Source of the DNA: Lethocerus indicus
Lineage: Eukaryota; Arthropoda; Insecta; Hemiptera; Belostomatidae
Direction: 5' to 3'
Assembly: GCA_019843655.1 (NCBI GenBank)
Contig: JACDQD010000010.1
Span: forward strand, 1,364,001 to 1,428,000
DNA length: 64,000 nt
The position numbers and the translations under genes are program-made. Position 1 is the stretch's first letter. The number at the start of each line of letters is the position of its first letter. The notes beneath the pieces were generated by a model. The model saw only the letters and a program-made list of their open reading frames with translations, had not been told where the DNA came from and ran no database searches. This document shows, piece after piece, positions 1 through 12,224 of the stretch.

Positions 1-239
1 TTATACATACATAATTGCATACAGAATGATAATGTATAATGTTTCCCATCGTGTTTTATTTCGCTGTAATAGCGGGAAAATTCAAATTCAAACTTCTGCT
101 ACTGGCAGCCCTGACTGTAATGTACTGGGGCGCACTTTCTTCGCTATTTCATAACTGTATCATTACAATATACATTAGATTACAATATACATATAAAATA
201 TATATATATAGTCGATTTTAAAACTCGATTTATGGAGGG

Positions 240-3200
240 ATGGCGAACGAAACTATCGAAGCAACAAGAGGAGAAACAAGAAGGAAGGTTATGATGATAG
301 GTGAGGGTTATAATAAGGCCGGTTGCCACAACAGAAAGACAGTTATGTTGCCGACCGAATCGGTTCTTTATTCGAATATCTGTAAAGAAAAGAAGTTGCC
401 GTTCGACCAGTTCGTCCAAAGGGCGTTCGAAGCAGCCGAGTAAGTATCAACCAGTTTAAGTATTAATACCTTGATTATACTAGGGTATTGGAGGTTTGGA
501 AATTGACCATTTGTAGTGTACAATCGTCAAATTAACAATTAAAAAAAGTCATAACACAAATTGACACATTCTTGGGAACCGGCAGACTGCTCGGAATTCG
601 TACTGTGAACATTATTGTTTGTTATTTAACGGTGTCAACTTCACAACCAAAAAGCATCTTTTGCTCACAGTCAACATTTCTAACATCGATTCATTTAGCA
701 AAGCCCTGAAGAAGATTAGTCTTTTGGTATCCATTGAATATTGTTATTGGGCATTATGATATTTTGTAAAATGTACGCATACATAATAGGTAACACAAGT
801 TTATAATTTACCTCGCTATATTGATGGTACCAAAATCTAATGATATTTTGAATACACTACATGTTCAATTAATACCTTCATTATTAATGACTGTGCGATA
901 ATGATTTATTTTATAAAACATTTGGTTATTGAAAATTTATTCTAAATCGACCAATCTAATCGAGTGTAATGTCAAGATATAATTCAAAAAAAGCTACAGA
1001 GAATATTCCTGCCAATGAATGGTTACTTCGAATTAAAATGCAAATTTACGGTTTGCACTTTATGTTTCAGAGTTACAGGCGAATTCAATTTGTCCGGTTA
1101 CACAGTCGGCGTCCAAACCTGCGTTGCGCTGTCGTTGGTTTTTCAAAAATCCAAAATCATAAGAAAGTTCAACGCGAGCGATTGCCTTCTTCCCGCCAAA
1201 GGCCTGCTGCATATCATCAACACTTTCAAGTCCATGGCCAATTTACAGGAAATCAACCTGCTCGGAAACAACGTCATGTCCGAAGTCGCGACACAACTTG
1301 GTGAAATGGTTGCATCGAACAAGATGATAAAAGTGTAAGCTCTTTTGCGGTCAGTGTAACAGGTTTCGGCCTGCAGGGTAAAAGAAATAATTACAAAATG
1401 TACAGTGGTTTGTGGCGAAGGAGAAATATTAGGCTAGTAGTCTGCATTGTTAAATTTTTCCGTGCCATTCCTTCCAGGTTTGACCATTTTTACTGTACAA
1501 TATGCACAATACTTGGGCAAGAATTGTCAAGTACGGTTTTAGTGCTGAAAATGATTAACGAAATACTGTATACATCTATTTAGTGTTAGCAAATGGTAAT
1601 TTGAGGGAGTCTTTAAGCCTCTAAGATTGTTTGGGCCATGTAAATATAGAAACAAAAATGGCAATTTGCAAGATCTTTTAGGTAGGTTACTTATTCAATA
1701 ATGAGAAATAGAAATGATATTCAATTTTATATAAATACAATAATAATAAAAACATATAATAAGCATAATTTTGTTACTTGCTTCTTCTAGTTTAATTTTG
1801 TTGTTTCTTTATTCCCAGTTTGACAGAAACAAAGGTGAAGACAAATATATAAATAATTGTGGTTTTGGTGGTGATATTAATATCTTTTATATTTGACTAG
1901 TGTATAAGATTTTTTTTCTCTTCATTTTATCCTGCATATTAATAACAAATAGAACTTTCTTATTAAATATTTTCTTGTTTTTAAAAGAATAAACAGTTAT
2001 AATGTTTATTGTTTTTTATGTTAAAGATTAGGCCTCAAATGGAACAGTCTCGGCGTTTCACTGGAGACATTTTCAAATTTTTGCGATGGACTTACTCGGA
2101 GCGAAGGCTTGGAAAGTCTCGATCTCAGGTGCAATCAGATATGTTCACAAGGTGCCAAACACTTGGCCAATGCGTTGAAAGCGAACAAAAGTCTGAAATT
2201 TATTGGTGAGCATTCCCAAAAAAATTATTTCCAATGAATGAAGAAATTTAGAACTGCATACGCTCAATATGTCATTCACCATAATGCCAAAAAAATTATT
2301 ATTAAGCAATTTTATAGTATTATTCATTACTGTTGCAGGGATTTGTCCTATGAATTTTATAGCAATACATTATATAATGTGATAATTTTTTTTTACTACA
2401 GTGTTAATAAGTAAATATAAATTGTTCAGTGCGTATTAATATTTTTTAAAAATTGTGATCTGATTTTTAGATCTTCGATGGAACAGTCTTCAAAGTGAAG
2501 GTGCAGAACATTTGTTGTCATCACTTGAACACAATAAAACTCTGGCCACAATTAAAATAGATGGGAATTTTATACAGAAGGAAATCACAGCATCGTTGGG
2601 TAAACTGTCAATTTTTTAAAACTATTTTTAACGATTTGTTAATTCTAACATCTTCAACAGGAATGAAAGTTCTTTGTTGGAAATGAATTTAATTTTGTAA
2701 TAGTATAATTCTGGGACTAAAAGTGTTAAGATTAAAAGTGTATAAATACAACTTTACATACTACCCACATTACACATGCACACACTTTTACACATTATAT
2801 TTACACAAAATTGTTTTATATTGCCAATGTTCCTCCTTTTATTGTTGAACTGTGTGTTTCTTCTTGCATTAATAGAAATTCTATCAATGTAATTATTTTT
2901 CTGAAGCACTGAAAATTGTAAACATGTCAAATGTTTTTTTCTGCCAATTTCTGTTTTAATTAAACAGAAATTAAATTTTGATTAAGCGTATACCATAGCT
3001 ATATCATGTGTCTACAAGGAAATATAATTAAAAAACAATGATTTGTAACAACTAAAAACCACGCAACTGAGTCTTATCGCATTTTAATTTCAGAGCATTG
3101 TTTAATGCACAACGCTTCGATGAAGCAAGTGCAGAGTGACTGTGAAGCGCGGACAAATCTACTTTCGAAACACCTGAAAGTTCTGGAAGAAAAAAGACTC

Positions 3201-6200
3201 CAAGAGCTTAATGAAATCAACACTAAAACTAAACAAAGAATTGAGTCTGTATTTGTTATGTTATATTTTTTAGTTCATTCTGTTTTTTTAACTATATTTT
3301 TGTATGTGTCAAGGAGGAATTGAAATTTCATACACCTTTATTTAACAATTGCTAAACAACTTCAGTTAGCAATTTGAATTCATGAATGCATGGTACAGCA
3401 ATTTAAAAATATTTTTATAACTTGTTTTTATTTGCTGAATACTTTCTAAAATACTCCCTGAGAATTTCTTTCTGCAATGTTTTCATTACTTTGTAAAATT
3501 CTATAGATTATCAGATACAGCTAAATTATAAAAATATTAAAATATTAATTCATAATTTATATTTAAACTATTGTTTTAAAATTAAATATCCTATAATTTA
3601 TCAAATTTGGTTTATGTTTCTTATTTTAATCTGAGAAACCAATATAATATTCTACCTGGTCTTGATAAAATCATATTTAATATCAAATAAAGTAGTACAA
3701 CATTTATGTAATTTGTTTGAAGATTTGTTCAACTGTGCATTATTATATGAACCTTACAATCTTTAAGTAGTGAAGGCAAAATTCAGTATTCAGTCAGTGA
3801 AGTTTAATTTGAATTCCTACTCCCAATTATTATAATAATTGTTAATAATTATATATACATCTGTTTGTGTTAATAGTTCCTAGTTATTAATTTTTTGTAA
3901 GTAACATTTATTTAGTAGAAGTTTGAAAGATATTTCATTATTTTGTTTGCCAGTGATGCTGAAGCAAAACTTTTTCACTTGACTGAGGACCTTTCGTTGA
4001 AAGAAACTAAAATATTAAATCTGAGTGAAAAATTATCATCGGCTGAAAGCGACATGAGGGTGGCCCAACAAAAAATCAGTGTACTCGAAGAAACAATCCA
4101 AGATAGGGACAAAACGTATCAAATTTCAATGGACAACAATCACAAGACTATTGAATCATTAAAGAAGGTATTTATTTCTATTTAATTATTTTCAGATAGT
4201 TCAGAGTTTGAGACTGAATCACCTTGAGGCATCCAATCTGTTCACGGGATGTTTGTTTTCTTCTTAGGCTACGTTAGATAAATCTCGAAGTAGATACAAT
4301 GAGTGGTTGTGTTGAAAAAGTAAAGAACCTGTGTTTAGAGAGAAACCTATTTTGAGCAGCCTAAGTTCAATTTGCTTGAAAATTGTAAACAAAAAATGTG
4401 CAAATCTTTTGGGCCGACATCGGTTATATTAAAACCTATTCTTTAATAATTTTAGGCAACAACTTTTATGCTCTACATAAATTTGTAGAACGTTCATGTA
4501 ATACACTTAATTTTAAATTAATTTATAGTCATATTGAGTTACACAGGATCCAGTCTTTGATTTTTTTTTTTTTAGATACTGCAAGAGAGAGAAGTGGAAT
4601 TTGTAAAAATTAAAACGGTACTCGATGGTAAATTAAGTCATGAAAAACAGAATCGTGAGTTAGCAGAATCGGAATTGAAAGCCAGGACAGAGGCAGTTGA
4701 AAGGTTGAAGTCAGAAATTAAAGAAATAAAACAGAATATGGAAAGTTCAATAAAATATTATAGTGGTAAGTATATTTCCTGAATATTTTGAATACAAGTA
4801 GAACAACATTTAATGAATTGGTATAATTAATTCATCATTGCCTCTTTTCATTTTCAATAATTTTATTAATCCCCCTAATATGACCCAATCTTAATTACAA
4901 CATTTTAAATTTAATACCACTTTTTTCTGTTTGGTTTGATGTTTTGTTATGAATTCTGTCAAAGTGGAATATTTTCTGCTGTTTGATAGCCTCAAGAGAT
5001 TGTTTGTTGTGCTGCATTTTTTCTAATGTCTCACTTAATATTTGTTTTAGTTTCTAATAGCTGTGGGTTAATATTGCCATTAATAAAGGAGGCTTTTTTA
5101 ATCAAATATTTACAATTGTTTTATGTTGTTTGTCAGTTTTAACTAAACAAGCAAAAGACCAAATCATTGATAGGAGACAAAAGATAAAAAAAGCCATGGT
5201 ATTCCTCGCAGAGCATTGTATTGTATAACCCCGAAATAGAGGAGTTACAAAATTGAGAATTAAAATGTATGGAGTTAAGCTGTTTAATTAAGGATGTGTG
5301 AGAATTTAGAATAACATTACTCTGCATATTACATTATTTTGCACAATTTTCTGTCTCTACTTGATTTTGTGGTCTTACTTGACGAAAGCTATACAGGATT
5401 CAGGTTCTCACTGCCTTCATTATTATTGCCATCTGTAATACTTACAGGTGTCATAGTTTGTGTTGTCACTGCACTGTTATTGTAGTGCTGTTTTTGGTCG
5501 CATAGATTATGTAAGTTTTTGAAATTGCATAAGGATATTTTCTCATTCAGAGAACCAAAAACATCACCATAGTTGACAGTGCTGAAAGGATATTTCAGCC
5601 ACATTTTTCACTGTATTAAGGATGAAACCTCTCTAGCTTAAAACCAAATAGGAATACAGTCGGACATTTACAGGAGTGATTATATTCCAAAATCCTATTA
5701 ATATTTTTATTTACATTTTGTTGATCATTCCTCCAGACATGCTAGAAGCTGAAAAAAGTATGTGGCAAAAAAGATACACTGAATTGGAAACATCTTCTGA
5801 AGCAGCTCTGCAAAGGGCCAGGGCATCAGCACTTGATAAACAACAGAGTTTAGAAAATACAGTACTGGAAATATCTGAAAAACAGGTTTATATTTTTCAA
5901 GAAAAAGATCAGCACTTATAATACACGCAGTATTTGCCATGCACATATATTTAAGCACACGTAGTTATTGGTAACTTATTTAAAGCGCTGCTCTTTCCAT
6001 CTGAGTTATGTCGTCTTTTCACAGTATTATTTATTTTTTCAGACATTAAAAGTATTTGATATAATTTTCTTTTTATATTTGATTATTTCACTTAGATACC
6101 ATATTTGGTGGCAGAAAAAAGCCCCGGCATTTTAGATGGAAAAAGTTTTTAGTGTAATATATAAAGCAATATAGAAGTACATTATAAAACTACCTGAGCT

Positions 6201-7969
6201 GTAGCAGAAAACATTATTGTACATAAAAATTAAGTTAACGGTACAGCTGAACATGTAGTAAAAAATAATGGTGAAAATATTTAAACAATTACTGTAATAA
6301 AATATGGAAGGAAAAACAGAAGAAAGTGAACAATCTAGGAAAGTGGAGACAGAAAATTGTACACGTTATTGTATTATTTATTAATTTGAACTATAATTTC
6401 TTCATTTTACAGAAATTAACTCAACCCAACCAAATTTAACCCAACATGACCCAGGTGATTGTATTATTATTTGCTGATGTGTAGTATAATTTATTCATTT
6501 CTTTTTTTTTTTACAGTCTGGCAAGATGTTGGCATTGTCGGATAAACTTGAGCGCGCCAAATCTGAAAAAACTAGCCTCGAGTCTCAACTCTCATCCGCC
6601 CAGTCAACCATTGCACAACTTCAGAAAGAAAATTCTGTGCTTATAGCTGAAGTGACTGAACCAACCAAGAAACTGTCGGCGCTTCATGATGTCAGTCTTT
6701 TATTGAGATTTCTTAAAAAAATTGCAATAATATATTCGGCTTCTCGGATACTAAAATGGAGAATTTTTCAATGGGCATATCTCTGAATAGTATTCATGAA
6801 CTCAGTTCATATTCAGGGGTTTAGGCAGCAGTGCTTTCATCCCTACCCTTTGCAGTTTAGGCTAAGTTCTGTTAGTAAAGCTTAATGTGCTATGCATATT
6901 TTGTTAATAGGGGAGAAAAAAGTTTGTTTAATTCATCACTCTATGATTTTTTTTTATCACCACAAATTCAGTTTTAAGCTAAACCTTTGCCATAGCTCTT
7001 ACCATTTAAATTTAATATTGCGTGTATTTAATTATTGTTATTAATTGAAGTGATTTATAGTAGCTTATGTAATAATTGTTTACAAAATTTATATTATTAT
7101 TGCAAACTATTTCATTTATATTTTTTCTTGTCTGATAATCAGCCAAATTGAGAATTCTGATTTCCTTCATACAATGCATTAAATATATTTTTTTGTTATT
7201 AGACTATTAGTATCAGTAAAATATAAAATGAAAAATATATTTTGTTGGAAATGGTAATGGTCCAGGCGAGTTTAATGACTTGACATTCATTTCTCCAGCG
7301 ATGGACCAACTTTTTCTTCGGTTGCACATTAAAAGATAGGAAATTGTGAGAGTTCTAATGTAAAATTGACAATATTTTAGGAAATAACAAACGAAAGATT
7401 GGTAAACCAGAGATTGAGGCAGGAACATGCCGAGGAAGTGCGCAATTCAGATAGGCAGCGGATTGAATTGGAAAAATTGCGATTGGAATTGAATGCTGCC
7501 AAACAGTCGCAGTCGCAGCTGATCGACAAGTACGAAGATGAACTTAGACAGCACAAGCAGAAAATCAGCAAACTTCAGAACAAAGTCGGTGAAAAGGACA
7601 GAGAAATTGAAATGGCAAGGTAACCTTATTTTTTTTGTCTTCTTATTTTTTAAGTCCCCTCACGTCGGTTTGGTCTTTCGCTAGATATATCAGGTTTGGC
7701 ATCCTGTATGGACGGTCACAGGATCTCCAGTTTAAATAATAGATTGAATTCATAAAATATTAAATTAAAAACAATATCATGGCTAAATAGTTTAAATAGA
7801 TAGTGAGTTGTCAAGTAGTTGTAACGCTGTATGCAATATGCTGTAATTGTAATGTTTTTGTTTGCCTCTTAGATCGGAAGAGAGGGACAGGGCCAAAGTA
7901 CTGTGTTCTGCTTTCAACCAGTATATGGGATATTTGCAAACACCTAGCAAAACTACATCCGATAATTAG
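240..7969 (+). CDS. LRRC45: LRRC45-like leucine-rich repeat and coiled-coil protein, 11 exons
   Basis: Exons read as 240-439, 1071-1334, 2027-2205, 2471-2599, 3094-3244, 3954-4167, 4576-4765, 5737-5885, 6517-6690, 7381-7619 and 7873-7969. All splice phases agree, giving 661 codons plus stop; human LRRC45 is 670 residues. Exons 2-4 encode leucine-rich repeats with LRRC45-like strings such as LKWNSLG, LESLDLRCNQI and DLRWNSLQSEGAEHLLSSL. From exon 5 on the protein is a Glu/Lys/Gln-rich coiled coil, ending near QYMGYLQTPSKTTSDN. In vertebrates LRRC45 links centrioles and supports early ciliogenesis. The start is uncertain: ATG 240 has good context, but in-frame ATGs at 291 and 345 are possible. 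The exon 5 donor (GTCTGT at 3245) is weak. I chose it because the stronger-looking GTATTT at 3249 would put a stop codon at the start of exon 6. Family assignment is firm; exon ends are inferred. Confidence 0.88.
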
Positions 7970-9042
7970 GGTGTGTGGAAATTTGTCAAATACCTCTTCG
8001 ATATGTACAGAAAAAAAACCTTGCGAAACATCTGCAGAATAGCATGGGCCACTGTACACGGTTTCAATAATATGCATAGATATAAGTGCATGATTTGTAT
8101 ATGGGAGTTTTTCCTTTCGATGTTTCCATTTTGTCTTGTTTGAAATACAATTTATTTGTGTAAATTTTATATTCCTGTTTGTACTTATGGGATACATGAT
8201 GTGTTGTACTAATTTCGGTACTATTTCTGAATTGTTCTAGCTTGTCATATGAATTAAAAAATATGTGGATATAAATATATATAAACAACAGCGTTTTGTC
8301 ACTATTATTCAAGATTGTTACAATGATATGGCTGAAGTTAATTTCGTATTCCCAATCTCATATATACAACTTGTGTCCTACATTATTTTCTCATCGAATA
8401 AACAACTTAATAAGTGAAAATTTGTCACGCAAAAACACAGCTATTAATACTATCAGGAATGAGATATTTAAATAATTAAACGAATAGCTAATACGGTCGA
8501 TAATAATGTAATTTTAATAAGACTGTTTACAGGTAAAGAGACACTATAAAGTATATTGTGCCATGAAAATTAGATCAGCGTTGTAAAATACTCCTTTTTG
8601 ACACCTTGTTTTTCACATTTGAAATGGCCGAAAATAGTGTGGTAATATTCATTTTTTGAAACCGACAAAAGTATAATTGTAAAAACCGTTTTTTTTTTGC
8701 CCATTTAATTTTGACCGAATAGCGGGTAATTTTTTTTCGTTTCCCCAAGGGAAAGTTTTCAGCAGTAAAGTGAGCGCCGACTGCTTAATGTGTGTATTAG
8801 GCGGGTCGGTAACATAACCTGACGCCCGACCAGGTTATATGTGCCGGCGGTAAACAGAATGTCGAAGCCCGACTTATGACTGGATTTTTATTTTTTTATT
8901 TTAGGGGGAAAATTCTATTTTCCCTTTAAACGTCGTCGAGTTAACCGGCGGCGATTTAAAAGGGTTTACCGGATCGATCGCAAACCGAACCCTGTCGCCG
9001 GTTTCACTTGTCCCGTAATTGAATCAATTAGGTAGGATCACA
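7970..9042. other. 3' flank of LRRC45-like gene and upstream region of zinc-finger gene
   Basis: No coding exon seen. A canonical AATAAA at 8397-8402 is a likely polyadenylation signal for the LRRC45-like gene. From about 8740 to 9060 base composition becomes more GC- and CpG-rich, as expected for a promoter of the next gene. Inside it, ATAACCTG and CAGGTTAT form a perfect 8-bp dyad around a 9-base spacer (8814-8838). Confidence 0.5.
8397..8402 (+). terminator. Polyadenylation signal AATAAA
   Basis: Canonical hexamer about 430 bases after the LRRC45-like stop codon, and the clearest signal in that stretch. Assignment is by position only. Confidence 0.4.
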
Positions 9043-12000
9043 ATGGACAGGGCGACCGCAAGAGGGCCAAATGCACTGTTGCATTTCGTGAGTATTCGGC
9101 TGTTGTGAAATTTAAAGAACCGGAGTCCAATTGTACGTTGGTTGTCTTTACAATAAGTCCATTTGTATGCACCTATTTTTCTTCTCAGTATTCAATACAC
9201 AGTAGCGTCGCTATTTTAACATATTAACCAATTTTCGGCCGAATTCCTGTTTCAGACCTCCAAGCTGAGGTCGCCTTCGGAATTTATATAATTATTACAG
9301 TTATCGGTTATTAAATAATATTATTATTTAAAAATTTATGGTTTTGGGGTGCATGGCAGTTAAACCTATTTGTGCCCCTAAAAATATTTCTAAGCGTTAA
9401 ATGGTTGTGTACTAAAAGTGTACTTAACAAACCTATACAAGTTAGCCCATGATTTGCTGTTAATGAGCTTTATGTAAGCTGGACAGTGTGAATTTCTTTT
9501 ATAATAGAATCCTGGATATCCTGGTTTTAACTCTATTGATAACCTGTCCAGCCTTTTATGTTTTTACCTTTATATTTTTTTGTTGCTCTCTTTCATACTT
9601 ACGGACAATATGAGACTCCCGGCAAGAAGTTGTACAAGTTAATGCCAGTAGACAGACATTAATAAAGTATTTGATTGGAAATGAAGGAAAATGTTGACCA
9701 ATCAAATTTTGTCATGTTTTCATTAAATAAATGAACTATTAAATTAAGTAGAGATTACAACACTCAGTATATTTATTAGATATAGAGTGAATTAAAACTG
9801 ATGTGTTATATTCTATTTTTCAGATGGATTTAGAAGAACGCAAAGATTTGCTTGTACCATTATTAGATGATCCTCTCAATATTAGTGGTCCTGAACCATT
9901 TGATGGTTTTGGATCGGTTTGTACTTATTTTTAAGTACTTTATTTTTATTTTTGACAACAAGTTAAACAATTAACTGTTTTTGTCTTTAACCCCTGTCCA
10001 TCGAATCCGATTTATAATTATAAGCTTGTCCCATTTCAAATTTTCTGTTAATAGATTTTGTTTCTAATGATTAGGATACCATGAAAGACGTTATACCTGG
10101 TGATGTGATGATCTCAGAATTTAAGTACATGGACATTTCCGTAATTGAGAACAAGGTGGACAGTTGGCACCTTGATGACTTGTCAGATTACACGGATTTG
10201 TTGGGTATCGACATTGACCAAAATCAGGTATACCATCATTTGTTCATCACTCAATAGATACGGATTCTCATATTATTATGATTCCCAGTTTATTTAGAAT
10301 AGAAAAATTACATTTCTGTAATTTTAGAAGCACACAGTCTGTGACAAGGTTTCAGAATAAGATTCATTTATTGTTGTTAATATCATCGGAATAATAACTG
10401 TTTATGACACTTAAAGAGTGTCCTGTTATAACACAAATATAATAACAATTGGAAATTACAAATATCCTACTGGATTATACAGTAAAACCCAGATGTAACA
10501 GAAATTTGTTTCGTTAAATCAAAAGTCTATTAAATTGAGATTCACAAAATTGTTGGTTTGCTGTATTGATAAAGGAGAAAATACATCGTGAAGATTTCTT
10601 CATGATACAAATGCAAAAGTCATTTTGTCTATGTTAGTACTGTTTCATTTGAACATCCGGTCGCTATTTATTATTTTGTTCGTACAGTGTATTTGCAATA
10701 TTCAGTTTAATAATTTATTGTTCCCAACTGTAGGCTTCAACTGAAGCTGAGCAACATGGAAATGGTGGCAATTGTGAAACTCGACTGGCCGATGGACTCG
10801 AAGATCGGTCGGAGAAAGAAGATTTTCCATTTTTAGAAGAAACAGTTCTTTTGAACCAACCAGCCGAAGAAATTAAGGTAGTTTAAAGGGTGTAATTTTA
10901 AGGGGTGTCTTAGGGTAATTTTAAGGTGTTTAAAGCAAAAACATTGGAATGAAAAATGTTAAAACTTTATCAGGTATACGTATGAATGAAACTTTTAATA
11001 TGTTAGCTGTAATGTTGCCGGTGTGCACATTGAAAGTGAAAAAAAAGGATTCATCTCTAAAAATTGTTCATCCTCTAAAAACACCTCCAAAAATTGTGAT
11101 GAAACAGTACTAAATCTGTTCCACCTATTTGGCATTGTATTATTTGTGAGCCACAATATTTGAGGGAAGCCCAAGTGGCCAAACCTACTTTTTATTCAAT
11201 TCCAAATTATCATTCTTATCCGTATAATTTAAATTGCGCAGGTGTCACCACTCACTATGATTTTCAGGACAAAATCACAATGGACATCTCGAGGATAGAA
11301 GAGAGTCTCATAAGCGATTGTGCCACGGACCCCCGATCTGAGATCGGCTCTGGGGTTATAAGTTGTAAAAATGGGAAAGTAGACCCCATCAAGATACTCG
11401 GCTTAGAGGCGTACGAAAATGAAATTAGACGTAGGAAGCGTCGCGCCGCGGAATATGCGCGAAAGGCTAAGGCGAAGAACGAGGAGCCTTCCGTTTGCGA
11501 AACGTGCAAAAAAGAAATGAGCTGCCGAGCTACACTGAGGATACACATGTGGAGGCAGCACAAGCTGAGGCTGCCATTCTGCTGCGACCAGTGTCCGGTC
11601 AAGGTAGAACTGAGTCGGGAGCTGTCTGAGCACAGGAGGGCGGAGCACAGCTCTGGGCCCAAGAGGAAGAAGGAGAAGAACTTCACGTGCGAGACGTGCG
11701 GGAAGAGGTTCGTGTTCGAGTGCCTGCTGAAGGACCACACGAACGTGCACACCGGCACCAAGCCGTACAAGTGCGAGTCGTGCGGGCGCCACTTTGCGCA
11801 GAAGGCGTCGCTGAAGCAGCACAGCAAGAGGCACGCGAGCGCCGGCAGGCAGTCCGAGTGCCCGCACTGCGCGCGCCTCTTCTGGGGCCGCGGCGACCTC
11901 AACAAGCACCTGAGGAGGCACACCGGCGAGAGGCCGTTCGCGTGCGACATATGCGACAAGGCTTTCGCGCAGAGCTCCCACCTGAGGGTGCACAGGCGGT

Positions 12001-12224
12001 ACCACACCGGCGAGAGGCCCCACCAGTGCCCGTTCCCGTGCTCCAGCAGGTTCACCAAGAAGGCCGACCTCCAGAGGCACCTGCGCATACACACCGGCGA
12101 GCTGCCCTACCTGTGTCAGCTCTGCGGCAAAGCTTTCAGGCAGTCCGCCCAATGCACAAAGCACATCACCAAACATCACGGTCACCGCCTTCAACAGCAA
12201 AACACCGAAATACCCGACTCTTAA
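9043..12224 (+). CDS. C2H2 zinc-finger protein with eight fingers, five exons
   Basis: Exons are 9043-9087, 9824-9916, 10075-10227, 10734-10877 and 11268-12224. All junctions are phase 0, giving 463 residues. If the tiny first exon is wrong, the ATG at 9824 directly after an acceptor would start a 448-residue form. The N-terminal half is acidic with no domain I recognise, followed by a basic stretch (EIRRRKRRAAEYARKAKAK) that could be a nuclear localisation signal. Eight C2H2 fingers occupy roughly residues 222-455. Fingers 3-8 are joined by TGEKP-type linkers (HTGTKPYKC, HTGERPFAC, HTGERPHQC, HTGELPYLC). Finger 7 has an unusual three-residue cysteine spacing (CPFPC). Likely a sequence-specific nuclear DNA-binding factor. 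I cannot name an orthologue. The finger-coding half is strikingly GC-rich compared with the upstream exons. Confidence 0.85.

Noticed and set aside
7811..8197. Minus-strand 128-codon frame
   Set aside because: Overlaps the last LRRC45-like exon and its AT-rich 3' flank; lysine/isoleucine-rich chance frame.
11264..12200. Two minus-strand open frames of 265-276 codons
   Set aside because: They lie exactly opposite the zinc-finger exon and are produced by its GC-rich repetitive codons; their composition is implausible and there are no motifs.
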